Shown piece after piece: positions 16,121 through 25,026 of a stretch of 64,000 nt of DNA. Source of the stretch: Vibrio gazogenes (GTDB lineage Bacteria; Pseudomonadota; Gammaproteobacteria; Enterobacterales; Vibrionaceae). Both the position numbers and the translations under genes were made by a program. Where the stretch lies: positions 434,001-498,000 of the forward strand of contig NZ_CP018835.1 of NCBI RefSeq assembly GCF_002196515.1, in the 5' to 3' direction. The notes under the pieces were generated by a model, which saw nothing but the letters and a program-made list of their open reading frames with translations, was not told the DNA's origin and did no database searches. Position 1 is the stretch's first letter, and each line of letters opens with the position of its first letter.

Positions 16121-17686
16121 TTAGTTACTCTTTCTATGTATATTTATATGATTTTTAGGTGAATTCACTCTGAGATTATCCATATCATAGACCTTGCCGC
16201 CATGCTGAATTTCTTCAATATGATGAAGCTCAAACGAATTACGTTTACCAACTTTATCTCTGGATCTTACTTTTGGTGCTTTACCAATTTCTATACGTGC
16301 TTGATTTTGCGGACTAAACTGTACTCGCAGTTCTGGGTCTTTAGATACTTCCGTCCAAAACGCTTTCCGGAACCCATCAAAACTACTGAACTCACGGCCT
16401 CTAAGCTGATCCGCAATTTGCGACGGCACCGGTACACCTAACTCTTTTCCGGCGGCTTCCAACCACAGGCCGGTGATATCTTCACCGTAGCCGGTCACGA
16501 CGCCCGACTCGTTGCGAGCGCTTTCTTTGTAAACCACATACAACGGTGGTAACCCAGTTTCTGCCGGAAAGGTCAGAATATAGTCTTGCAGATCCGCATC
16601 AACAATTGGCGTGATGTAGGTGTTATCAAATTCTTGGCCTTGCTCCGCTTGCGGATGGATCCAGATATCGAATTTTTCCATCTCCGGAATGGGATTAATC
16701 AGAATCGGTTTGCCGCCGAAATCGCCGCTAATCGGCACCCACTCAATGGTGACATCCGGCTCTAACGCAACGACAAAGCGCTCACCGACCCGTTTGACCT
16801 CACGCTTAGGAATCATCGCGCCATTGACGTGATAGCCGTAAATCCGCCCTGCCATATTGAAACCCAAGCGGATATTGGTTTCAACCCTGTCTTTATTGAG
16901 CATATCGGCTGCACTGTAGAGCGTGCTGTCGGCTAATTTGTTGGGCACAAATGCGGCCAGCATTCCGGCTCGCCCGATAATTGTCATGGTCAGCCCCGGC
17001 AGTTCTGCCAGTGCCGCACCGCCAACACGTGTTAAAAAGGCTTGTTCAGAAGCAGCACGGATCCCCTGCCCGACGGCAATTGTATAAGCCGCATAATCCC
17101 CCAGCACAGAAAGCGACTCTCGTTGTGTACCGATGTCACACGTGCCTCTCGGCACCAGCGCGGATTTGGCGAAACGGGTGGGTTTGGCTGGCGGCTGGTT
17201 AAATGCGTTTTGCCATGCGGATGAAGACAATGGGATTTTATCCAGCGCCTGTAATCGCTCCTGACGTTGCCTGCTCAATCGCTCTTGTAAACTCAGCTTC
17301 AAAGGTTCGCGTTCGACATAAGGCTCGGTAGACACAGAAGCATTCACACTGCCAGAGTAAGATGAACCAATACCATGATTGACCAGCGCCACTCTGGCGG
17401 TATAAGCCTTGTAGGCCAGCCCGTCGAGCTGAGGCTCAGCCTCGGGATTGACCCGCCAGTATGAATTGCCCCATTCATCTTTATCCCGAATGAGTAACGG
17501 AATCGACGGTACATCCGTCAGTAATACCTGATGACCGCTGCGCAGCTGTTCGAGAAAATCAGCAAAGCGCATTCCTTCAGGCATCACAGATTTGATAGCC
17601 GATTCGCGCAGGGATGAAAAATCCCCTTCAACTTGAGCAAATTCGTAACTCATCAGGTGATAGATTTGAGTGATTTGATCGTTCAT
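16121..17686 (-). CDS. S-type pyocin/colicin-like HNH nuclease toxin
   Basis: The 521-residue toxin ends in a colicin E9-type HNH domain: KRNSFELHHIEEI, then GGKVYDMDNLRVNSPKNH and INIHRK give the HH-x14-N-x8-H-x3-H metal site for DNA cleavage. Upstream (about 330-440) is an S-type pyocin domain with FDIWIHPQAEQGQEF and NTYITP. A hydrophobic Gly/Ala-rich stretch at about 210-250 may be a membrane-passage segment. The N-terminal 180 residues lack a recognisable Gly-rich Tol box, TonB box or PAAR motif, so the delivery route (colicin-like release or type VI secretion) is open. No lysis gene is seen. The pair is flanked on both sides by repeat pairs. Confidence 0.9.
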   Translation of the reverse strand: MNDQITQIYHLMSYEFAQVEGDFSSLRESAIKSVMPEGMRFADFLEQLRSGHQVLLTDVPSIPLLIRDKDEWGNSYWRVNPEAEPQLDGLAYKAYTARVALVNHGIGSSYSGSVNASVSTEPYVEREPLKLSLQERLSRQRQERLQALDKIPLSSSAWQNAFNQPPAKPTRFAKSALVPRGTCDIGTQRESLSVLGDYAAYTIAVGQGIRAASEQAFLTRVGGAALAELPGLTMTIIGRAGMLAAFVPNKLADSTLYSAADMLNKDRVETNIRLGFNMAGRIYGYHVNGAMIPKREVKRVGERFVVALEPDVTIEWVPISGDFGGKPILINPIPEMEKFDIWIHPQAEQGQEFDNTYITPIVDADLQDYILTFPAETGLPPLYVVYKESARNESGVVTGYGEDITGLWLEAAGKELGVPVPSQIADQLRGREFSSFDGFRKAFWTEVSKDPELRVQFSPQNQARIEIGKAPKVRSRDKVGKRNSFELHHIEEIQHGGKVYDMDNLRVNSPKNHINIHRKSN

Positions 17687-17915
17687 TAACGTTGTTGGTT
17701 AAGCCGTGATTGTTTTATCGATGAATGTTTCTTGATGCTCGTTTATTGATAGTTTTATTCTCATATGAATCAATAATTATACTCAATAGAGTTTATAAGT
17801 CATGTTTGAATTTGGTTTTCTGATAGGGAAAATGTGGTGTTTGGAATGGGGGTAACAGGGAGGCCCGCCTGAAATGATTAAATTGTGGTTTGGTATATGG
17901 AATGGTAATGCTGCG
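17687..17915. promoter_or_regulatory. Likely promoter region of the toxin-immunity pair
   Basis: This AT-rich 230-bp leader lies between the toxin start and repeat R5. I see no clear LexA box (CTGT-N8-ACAG), so SOS control, common for colicins, is not supported by what I can see. Confidence 0.35.
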
Positions 17916-18362
17916 GTTTGGGACGCAATTACTTTTCTCGATCTCATTAGCATCTCCGACTGCGCCCCAGTTCCTTTTGATAGATGTCAAAAGGAACCAA
18001 AAACATCTTTTTTGGTTCAGTGCGTGTAATCAGGGTCGGATTGATTCGCATCCTGCTCAAGCAATCCTGAAAAATCGTCCATGATTTTTCACCCTGAGTT
18101 CAGTGACTAAATTGACTGTTTAAAAATGTTTCACCGCACGCAAATCAACCACTCAACCAAGAAAATCATTCATGGAAGAATGATTAAGCTTTTCCGGGCA
18201 GGACGCCCGTAAAAGCTGGTTCTGGACAACGTGTGACCAAGCCAAACAAGAAAGATTTTCTGGTTACTCTTGCATCTTGGCAAGAGTAACTGGCGCACAG
18301 AACACCGATGCCTCTGAAATTGAGGAACGGAATTGTGCGTCAAAATTTGGAGCCAGAGGCTG
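17916..18362 (+). repeat. Structured repeat element, copy R5 (pair 3, first unit)
   Basis: This is a full copy. Stem 1 is GTTCCTTTTGA (17970-17980) with TCAAAAGGAAC (17987-17997), one base pair changed on both arms compared with R2. Another stem reads ATCATTC/GAATGAT where R2 has ACCATTC/GAATGGT, again a paired change. R6 follows in the same orientation after ~22 bp. Confidence 0.86.
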
Positions 18363-18384
18363 GGATATAAAAATTGAGGAAAGT

Positions 18385-18830
18385 GATTTGGTGCGCAATG
18401 AGTTTATTGATTTCTGCGGCATCTGATGTACGCGCCCCAGATACTTTTGGCGTTCCAAAAGTACCCAAAAGAACGCTTTAGTTCGTGGACGCTGGTCGGG
18501 CCGCTTTTATTCGCTCCTGCTCACGAAAAGCTTAAAATTCATCCATGAATTTTACCCTGAGAACATCGATCAATTTGGCTTCGCCTTAAAGAGATTTCAC
18601 CCAATCCAAATCAACCACCCAACCAAGAAAACCATTCATGGAAGAATGGTTAAGCTTTTCCGAGCAGGACGCCCGTAAAAGCTGGTTCTGGACAACGTGC
18701 GACTCAGCCAAACAAAAAAGATCTTCTGGTTACTCTTGCATCTTGGCAAGAGTAACTGGCGCACAGAACACCGATGCCTCTGAAATTGAGGAACGGAATT
18801 GTGCGTCAAAATTCGGTGCCGGAGGTTAGG
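18385..18830 (+). repeat. Structured repeat element, copy R6 (pair 3, second unit)
   Basis: This is a full copy with a diverged left end (GATTTGGTGCGCAAT). Stem 1 is TACTTTTGG (18442-18450) with CCAAAAGTA (18455-18463), with a shorter loop than the other copies. The mid stem is of the AAAATTCAT/ATGAATTTT class shared with R4, and the terminal GTTACTCTTGC hairpin is intact. It ends about 20 bp before the stop of the acyltransferase gene. Confidence 0.85.
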
Positions 18831-18847
18831 ATGGGAAATATGGAAAC

Positions 18848-19312
18848 TTACGGTAAATCTCTTAACTTTCTGGCCGGATTTCCCGCGTAAATCCCTTTCT
18901 CAATAATGTCCTTGGTCACCACACTCCCGGCACCAATCACAGCGCCACCACAAATATGAACAGGCAGCACGGTTGCATTCGACCCGATTGTCACGTTGTC
19001 TTCAATCACGGTACACCCCCAATTATCTGGGTTTGGATCTGGCTGGCCATTCTTAAAAAGGTCGTTAGCAAACATCACCCCATGCCCGACGAAACAGTCG
19101 TTGCCAATCGTGACGTACTCACAAATAAAAGTATGCGACTGTACTTTTGTCCGGGCACCAATGACTGCGTTCTTTTGTATTTCGACAAACGGCCCAACAA
19201 ACACATCATCCTTGAGCTCACAGCCATAAATATTGGCAGGCTCAACAATCGTGACGTTTTCACCACAGGTTATATCTTTAATTTGAGTGTTTAAAGTTCG
19301 TGGGGTTGTCAT
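18848..19312 (-). CDS. Hexapeptide-repeat acyltransferase
   Basis: The 154 residues form a left-handed beta-helix of the LbH acyltransferase type, with repeated [LIV]-G-x4 turns such as VFVGPFVEIQKNAVIGARTK, VTIGNDCFVGHG and GAVIGAGSVVTKDI. An external loop (MFANDLFKNGQPDPNPDN) carries the residues after the catalytic His (VGHGV). The end, IYAGNPARKLRDL, is the standard C-terminal cap of sugar O/N-acetyltransferases. The substrate is not determinable; relatives modify nucleotide sugars or surface polysaccharide. The ATG at 19312 has a GGAG ribosome site. It is a single gene between repeat pair 3 and the next island gene. Confidence 0.88.
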   Translation of the reverse strand: MTTPRTLNTQIKDITCGENVTIVEPANIYGCELKDDVFVGPFVEIQKNAVIGARTKVQSHTFICEYVTIGNDCFVGHGVMFANDLFKNGQPDPNPDNWGCTVIEDNVTIGSNATVLPVHICGGAVIGAGSVVTKDIIEKGIYAGNPARKLRDLP

Positions 19313-19444
19313 TGTGTCTCCAAATTTGTGGGGCCGTTGTATAAAGCATTCTGAGCCGATGTTGTAACGACATACACCTAGGTGGTTTTTACTTTCCTGT
19401 TGGGAAACATACCAACTGCCTCGTGTTAAATATGCGTATTAATC

Positions 19445-20116
19445 TTATTTCTTTAATACTTCACTGTTTATAATTGCCACCAATTCATTAGAACTAATTC
19501 CGACTCGAAATGGCGCTGGTATGTTCAACAATATTGCTGACGGATCATCTCCTGTTTGCTGTCTAACAAATGCCATCTGTTCAGCTATTTCATCAAATGA
19601 TTCTCGACTATCTAAAAGATAAAGCAGGCTGTCTAGGCCAAAATCAATACCGCCCTCCTTGCCAATATTCAACGTCCGTTTCAGTAGTTTTATGAAAATA
19701 CGAGAAAACAATCCGACATCTGATGTGTAATTGTCTATCCCTTTGACAATAAAAACAGTTTCATCTGTTTTGCCACCATCATGACTAGTGGTATTGATCC
19801 ATGCAGGACCAATAGCGTGCCAAGGCAAAGTTATTCCTATTGAGGATAACCAAAGGCCATTTTCTGAAAATTCAACAAGACCTTTATCCCTTCCGCGAAA
19901 CAACACACTGACAAACAGAGCAAGAGCAAAACCAGAAAAGACCATCCCGAGAATCCCAATGAGGTTCATTTTAATATCATTATCGCGTAGTGCCTGAAAG
20001 CAGCATAATATAAGAAACAACCCGCCCCCCCAGACTAAAAGATGCATTTTTAAAGTCGGCTTAAGTGCTATCGGTTTAGATAAACCATTTTTTTTATACT
20101 GTTCATATGGATTCAT
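19445..20116 (-). CDS. Membrane protein of unknown function with two helices and a cytosolic domain
   Basis: The start at ATG 20114-20116 (MNPYEQYKKNGLSKPIALKP) is preferred over an ATG six codons earlier, because a purine-rich GGTAGA leader lies upstream. Two membrane helices at about residues 26-42 and 49-70 are followed by a ~150-residue soluble domain. It contains GLVEFSENGLWLSSIGITLPW, a strand pattern like PH-type or immunity-like domains of two-helix proteins, and a DPSAILLNIP motif near the end. No catalytic motif is seen. The gene is on the island strand between repeats R6 and R7, and I do not recognise a named family. Confidence 0.65.
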   Translation of the reverse strand: MNPYEQYKKNGLSKPIALKPTLKMHLLVWGGGLFLILCCFQALRDNDIKMNLIGILGMVFSGFALALFVSVLFRGRDKGLVEFSENGLWLSSIGITLPWHAIGPAWINTTSHDGGKTDETVFIVKGIDNYTSDVGLFSRIFIKLLKRTLNIGKEGGIDFGLDSLLYLLDSRESFDEIAEQMAFVRQQTGDDPSAILLNIPAPFRVGISSNELVAIINSEVLKK

Positions 20117-20514
20117 AATTTTTCTACCAAACAAAAATTACAGAGTTTTCGCCTAATCCTGAGTATAGAGCTCAGTTTTAAAAATAGATTGCGCTATATT
20201 TATCGCACCTAAATCATTGATTTTTAATATTATCAATTACAATAATTATTACAAGACCATTATTTCTCAAAATATCGATACCTCTGAAACCGAGGAACAA
20301 ATTGTGCGTCAAACTTCGGAGGCGGGGAATATATAATTGAGGTGTAGCAGTTTAGTGCGTAATTGATTCCATTTCACAAACTGGCCTTATTACATAATAC
20401 AAAACTAAGAGGCGGCTGGTGCACAGCGTAAGCCGTTCCAGCCGCAGTCGTATCTTATATGGTACACACCGTTCTCATGGCAGCGGTGTTAGTTTTGCAT
20501 TCTGGTGCGGGTCA
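20117..20514. repeat. Intergenic region with a remnant (R7) of the island repeat
   Basis: At 20275-20325 the tail of the structured repeat is recognisable (GATACCTCTGAAACCGAGGA, then TTGTGCGTCAAA). After a short AT-rich spacer comes GTTTAGTGCGTAATTGATT, which resembles the left end of copy R6. Both units are truncated, so this looks like a fourth, decayed head-to-tail pair. The rest shows nothing recognisable. Confidence 0.6.
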
Positions 20515-22443
20515 TCAGTCACAATCGCCAATCAACGTCCAGGATGCATCACTGCCCGGAATGCTGTTGGTGTACCAGTTGGCTTGATACAGCTTGTTTT
20601 GATAAACCATTTGGTCCCCAGCGTTAGCGTGATTATAGCCACTACCGGGCCAGTCACTAGCCGGCCAGTTGGGGTAAACATGAATACCGTTGCAACTGTT
20701 GCCCGAAGGGTTATCCGATGCACCGATCTCGATATCACCCGCAGCCGTTAATAGTGTAATAAAGTCCAGTTTGGCACCATCTTCGCGACGTTCGATACGC
20801 AATGTATGGTCGCCTGCCGCAAGGTTATCGAAAGTCCCCAGTGTGAAAGTGTTCCAGCCACTGGTTTGTTTGTTGTTTTGAGTGAGCCAGTCGCCATCAT
20901 CCAGTTTGAAATAAAACGAGTCATCGTTGGCGTTTGGCAGGTTGGCGCGGATCTGCAGTTGGACAGCTGTCGACTGCGATAAGCTAAAGGGGATTAAAAC
21001 TTGGCCACTTGCATCATCCGATGCCGAATTCAGGAATTGATCACCGTTATTGGGCCAGACAATATACTGCGCTCCGGCATCTGATAACACAGAAAACGGC
21101 GCGAATTGTTCTTGGCTCGACAAGCTTTCCAGTTCGACTTGAGCGGAGGAACCTTCGGAGCCGAAACCCTGCCCGTTAATCGTAACTCGGTAACCATAAA
21201 GCGGATTAAAAACATCAACGGGTACAGTGAGCGAACCGTTAAACACAGTTTCTACCGATTGCATCGCGGTAACAGGCCCGGCAACAGGTGTATCTTTATT
21301 TGCCCAGGCAACATATTCCACTGTCACATCGACAGTATCACCAAAACTGGCTGGGATATGGTTGAATACAACATTCGCAGTACCGGTAAAGTTACCGCCG
21401 AGACAGATACTGGCGGAACCGGACTGGGTGTCTAAGTTGGCGAAGCCATCCAAACCATCACCATTTTGACGGGGCGGTGTAACATTGAGCATGTTGCCTG
21501 TCATATCCCCATACCATTTGTACAGCCACCAGCCACCACCGCGTTGGTTATTGGCCGTTAGCAGGCTACCAAGTCTGCCTGGCAGGTTGGTGAACCACCA
21601 AGAGATATTTGCCGATTCCACCCGATTGCGCTCGAATTTTGCGATAAATGGTACGGATACCCCCGGCGCACCTTCATATTTGTGCGTGTCATGAGAATAT
21701 TCGTTGATACTGATGGGACGGGGCGAAATACCCAACGCCCTTTCCCGGGCGCGGTAGTCGGCAATATTTGCTGTGATATTGTCTGAACCACCCAGTTCGT
21801 GCCAGCTGATCACATCGGGCAGGCAGTTGTTTGCAACGCAGTATTCGAGAAACGCCTGAATATATGAGGCATGATACCAAGCCGCTGATGGACCGATGAT
21901 GCGTTCACCGGGATCCTGACGGCGAATCAGGTCATAGGTGGGCTTCCACAGAGATGATTTGAAGTTTCCGTTCGCATCGTCATCCCAGGTAATATTGGGT
22001 TCATTGAAAATTTCATAACCGTAGTAATTATCTCTTCCTGAGGCACGTTTGTCTGCGATAACCGAGCGAACTCTCGCAGACCAATGTGACCAGCCCGACC
22101 ACTGATAAGGCCAGCCGGGCAGTAAATCCGCCAAACGGACCGTCACTTCGGCGGTGGTATTCGCTAATCTTTTCGACACGGGGATAGCAGCGCCAATCGG
22201 CTGTTGGTACCCCGCCCCACTTCTGGCGGGTTGCGTATACATTCTGGGATGAAGCGGCGCGACATCGCCATTAATGTCCGTGGGTAAACTATCCGTGATA
22301 CCGTAAAGTGCGCCAGATGCAGCGTGTGTCACGGGACCAATCGGATCTGACATGTCGACAGTGAGTGTTTCATTTTGTGCGTGAACACTCGTACAAAATA
22401 ACAACAGCGCACCGCACAAAGCCGAAAATCGTTTTTTGATCAT
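20515..22443 (-). CDS. Secreted glycoside hydrolase (clan GH-A fold) with C-terminal carbohydrate-binding module
   Basis: I start at ATG 22441-22443 (MIKKRFSALCGALLLF) because it gives a clean signal peptide cleaved after VHA and has AAGGA upstream. The frame extends 21 codons further. The catalytic TIM barrel shows YGYEIFNEPN (acid/base Glu) and, about 110 residues on, ISINEYSHD (nucleophile Glu), typical of clan GH-A, nearest GH39/GH30-like enzymes in style. A beta-sandwich linked region follows, with a CBM-like module (about 450-580: WPNNGDQF, DDSFYFKLDDGDW). The end (NWPASDWPGSGYNHANAGDQ, then YQANWYTN and WTLIGDC) is a CBM5/12-type aromatic module for cellulose or chitin. It neighbours an AraC-type regulator. 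The substrate is not certain. Confidence 0.85.
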   Translation of the reverse strand: MIKKRFSALCGALLLFCTSVHAQNETLTVDMSDPIGPVTHAASGALYGITDSLPTDINGDVAPLHPRMYTQPARSGAGYQQPIGAAIPVSKRLANTTAEVTVRLADLLPGWPYQWSGWSHWSARVRSVIADKRASGRDNYYGYEIFNEPNITWDDDANGNFKSSLWKPTYDLIRRQDPGERIIGPSAAWYHASYIQAFLEYCVANNCLPDVISWHELGGSDNITANIADYRARERALGISPRPISINEYSHDTHKYEGAPGVSVPFIAKFERNRVESANISWWFTNLPGRLGSLLTANNQRGGGWWLYKWYGDMTGNMLNVTPPRQNGDGLDGFANLDTQSGSASICLGGNFTGTANVVFNHIPASFGDTVDVTVEYVAWANKDTPVAGPVTAMQSVETVFNGSLTVPVDVFNPLYGYRVTINGQGFGSEGSSAQVELESLSSQEQFAPFSVLSDAGAQYIVWPNNGDQFLNSASDDASGQVLIPFSLSQSTAVQLQIRANLPNANDDSFYFKLDDGDWLTQNNKQTSGWNTFTLGTFDNLAAGDHTLRIERREDGAKLDFITLLTAAGDIEIGASDNPSGNSCNGIHVYPNWPASDWPGSGYNHANAGDQMVYQNKLYQANWYTNSIPGSDASWTLIGDCD

Positions 22444-22779
22444 CGTTTTGAATCCTTGACTAGGTTGAGGTAAGTACCGACATTCTTTTGAAATGGCGTG
22501 TTTCATCAGAAAAACATGCAGGAAGAACTTTCTCTTTATTGCTATGGTCGAGCACAGACTCGCCTATCCATGCTCACATACTGAGAAAGCCATTGTTTAA
22601 GATGCTGGAGAATAAGAAAATAAACAAAAAAGGTTTAAATGTTTGTAATCCAAATCGTTAAATACTTTTTTTAAATCGTTAAAGTTTATGAAATAAATTG
22701 CATCCTAATCCTTGAGATCCTCGCCAGTACGCTTGGGAGAATCGCGACACTCAAAGGCCACATTTTGTGGCACAGATCA
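22444..22779. other. Region between the regulator and hydrolase genes, with a weak hairpin
   Basis: It holds the likely promoter of the hydrolase: an AT-rich stretch with repeated AAATCGTTAAA at 22651-22690 (CAAATCGTTAAATAC and TAAATCGTTAAAG), a candidate direct-repeat operator. At 22757-22771 GCCACA-TTT-TGTGGC forms a hairpin just past the regulator stop, followed on the minus strand by CTTTGA. It is at best a weak terminator. Confidence 0.45.
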
Positions 22780-23979
22780 CTAACACTCCTCCTTAGCGTC
22801 TTTAAAGCGGTTCTGCCTGAATGTTTTGGGTGCGCAACCGTACTCCTTTTTAAACAACATATTAAAGTAAGTCACATTGGCATAACCCACACCAAGAGCG
22901 ATTTGCTTGATGCTAAGATGTTGCTCTTCAATCAGTAGTCGTGAGGCCTCTGCCAGACGAAGTTTATTCACGTATGCGGTAAAAGTGAGACTGAATTCAG
23001 CTTTTAAGAGCTTATTAATTTTTGAGCGGGTTGTTCCCAGAGTAGCGGCGGCGCTTTCAATATTGATCGCTGGGTTGATGTACTCAACAGCAATATGGGA
23101 GAGAAGCGCCGACTTCGGATCGTCAGGTTGCTGTTTGACCGACAACTGCTGATAAGCAATAAAGGGACGCTTGGTATTCACTTGTTCTTTTGCACGACAT
23201 ATTTTTTCCTGTACATATAATTTCATTAAAAAATATGCCAAGACTAACCAAGCAACGACGATAATCGCGACACTTCCCCACACATAGCTGACGTTCTCCG
23301 CAACCAGTACCAAATCAGATATTTCAATTTTCGAGTGGCTTCCTCTTGGGCTCTGGAGCGAGTTATTAATGGAAAAACCATGCGTCCTTCGTAAATCTGC
23401 AGTGCGATCTGTATACGCCAGACCATAGCGCTCAAGCCACCAGTCAGCGGAATCCAGATCGTTTAATTTGAACGATATTTTACGGCTTTTCTTATTGCAG
23501 GTTAGAAAATCGAGGCTAACGCGATAGGTTTCTGGTTTTCCAAGTTTTGTCACATGGTCGACATAAGTATAGAGCGCAAAAACAAGAATATTTTCAGGCT
23601 CACATTGAATACGAAAACTGATTCTGGAATAAGAACTGAGGTCGATCAGGTCACTCACATCTTGTGGGTCGGCAAGATTGATAATAAAAGAGGTATAGGG
23701 ATATTTTTCCTCCGTAGAAACCCAAAAATCAAAGGTGATGGGCTGCGACGTTTCTCCACTGTTGAACACCACAACCTTGTCGTCTTGCTGCTGATCTGGC
23801 GGCTCAGTCCTGTAAAACCAGTTGATATCACTATGCTTCTGCGGCAAAAAAGCGGTTTCATGGGTAGAAATTAGCACCCCTGCGTATAGCAAAATAGCGG
23901 ATAGGACAAGGAGAACAGCAACACAAAGTAACGCTTTGCGATAAAATAATGTCATTCTTTTGATATTCTTTTTATCCAT
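22780..23979 (-). CDS. Membrane-anchored AraC-family regulator with periplasmic sensor region
   Basis: The N-terminal helix (about residues 12-35 of this start) and a second helix near residue 230 enclose a ~190-residue extracytoplasmic domain. That domain has a beta-sandwich look (PITFDFWVSTEEKYPYTSF, FRIQCEPENILVFALYTYVD) like carbohydrate-binding folds. The C-terminal 100 residues are a double helix-turn-helix of AraC type: NIESAAATLGTTRSKINKLL, then LSIKQIALGVGYANVTYFNM and KKEYGCAPKTFRQNR. The layout suggests sensing of a sugar outside the membrane and control of the neighbouring secreted hydrolase. The start is uncertain, with ATGs at 24036, 24006, 23979 and 23955 and no strong ribosome site. 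Confidence 0.82.
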   Translation of the reverse strand: MDKKNIKRMTLFYRKALLCVAVLLVLSAILLYAGVLISTHETAFLPQKHSDINWFYRTEPPDQQQDDKVVVFNSGETSQPITFDFWVSTEEKYPYTSFIINLADPQDVSDLIDLSSYSRISFRIQCEPENILVFALYTYVDHVTKLGKPETYRVSLDFLTCNKKSRKISFKLNDLDSADWWLERYGLAYTDRTADLRRTHGFSINNSLQSPRGSHSKIEISDLVLVAENVSYVWGSVAIIVVAWLVLAYFLMKLYVQEKICRAKEQVNTKRPFIAYQQLSVKQQPDDPKSALLSHIAVEYINPAINIESAAATLGTTRSKINKLLKAEFSLTFTAYVNKLRLAEASRLLIEEQHLSIKQIALGVGYANVTYFNMLFKKEYGCAPKTFRQNRFKDAKEEC

Positions 23980-24285
23980 TAATGAATGTCTGATATATAA
24001 AAACATGCGAACCGGAAATAGCAGACGTCGCCCCATAACTCTGGGTATTTAAATCCAAACAGTATGACGTCAAAGCTGCAATACTGTTTAATTCAGTCAA
24101 AGGTTACCCCATGTCGCTATATATTATCCGTTAATAGCGTTTGATTTTTCAGTAGCCGTTCTACTGTCTGCCGTCGGTATTTAAATCACCACCAATCATA
24201 AATTCCATTTGAAATTGTATACAATCTGCATCATGCTCTGAAACTTGTCATCATCCAAACTTTTACTCATGGAGAGATTAAAACA
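23980..24285. other. Divergent intergenic region before the racemase gene
   Basis: About 300 bp between the regulator and the racemase-like gene, AT-rich, holding both promoters. No operator or RNA is recognised. Confidence 0.35.
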
Positions 24286-25026
24286 ATGCGGATTCTCGTT
24301 GTTAACCCGAATACGACAGCCAGTATGACCGAAAAAGCCTGTCTTGCTGCCCGGCAAGTTGCCTCTGAGGGGACTGAAATTATCGCCGTGACCTCGGCAC
24401 ACGGGCCGGTTTCAATTGAAGGATATTATGATGAGGCACTGGCTGTCCCCGGGATGCTTCAGGCCATTCAGGCCCATGAGAATTTCGATGCCGTAGTGAT
24501 TGCCTGTTTTGATGACACGGGTCTGGACGCCGCTCGCTGTATCACCGATAAACCGGTGATTGGCATTGGTGAAGCGGGTTATCGGGTTGCTTCAATGCTC
24601 GCCAACAAATTCAGCGTCGTCACAACCCTCGCCCGCTCTGTACCTGCGTTGGAACACAATTTATTGCGTTATGGGATGGAAAGACAATGTATCCGCGTGC
24701 GTTCTTCTGAAATCCCGGTGCTTGAATTAGAACGCAACGGCTCAGATGCGATGCAGAAAATCGGCCAGGAAATTGAGCAAGCGATTGTCGAAGATCGGGC
24801 GGAAGCCATTGTCCTTGGTTGTGCCGGGATGGTTGATCTGGCGGAAAAACTATCGGCTCAGTTTGCCATCCCGGTGCTCGATGGGGTCACGTGTGCCGTG
24901 TCGCTGTGTGAAAGTCTGGTCAGACTCCGGGTTAAAACCTCGCGTCAGGGCGGCTATGCGCCGCCACCGACGGAGAAAATGGCAGCATCAGCCCTTCACG
25001 CCACCAGCCGTCAGACCACCGACTAA
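24286..25026 (+). CDS. Asp/Glu/hydantoin racemase family protein
   Basis: The 246 residues have the two-domain cysteine racemase layout. The N-terminal [16 protein letters not shown] is the hallmark of hydantoin racemases. The first catalytic Cys lies in [11 protein letters not shown] (about residue 81) and the second in [11 protein letters not shown] (about residue 185), the usual pair for two-base proton exchange. A GGAGAG ribosome site precedes the ATG. The enzyme would interconvert stereoisomers of hydantoins or acidic amino acids; the substrate is not clear. The last 39 nt overlap the 3' end of malG on the opposite strand, so there is no room for separate terminators. Confidence 0.88.
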   Translation: MRILVVNPNTTASMTEKACLAARQVASEGTEIIAVTSAHGPVSIEGYYDEALAVPGMLQAIQAHENFDAVVIACFDDTGLDAARCITDKPVIGIGEAGYRVASMLANKFSVVTTLARSVPALEHNLLRYGMERQCIRVRSSEIPVLELERNGSDAMQKIGQEIEQAIVEDRAEAIVLGCAGMVDLAEKLSAQFAIPVLDGVTCAVSLCESLVRLRVKTSRQGGYAPPPTEKMAASALHATSRQTTD

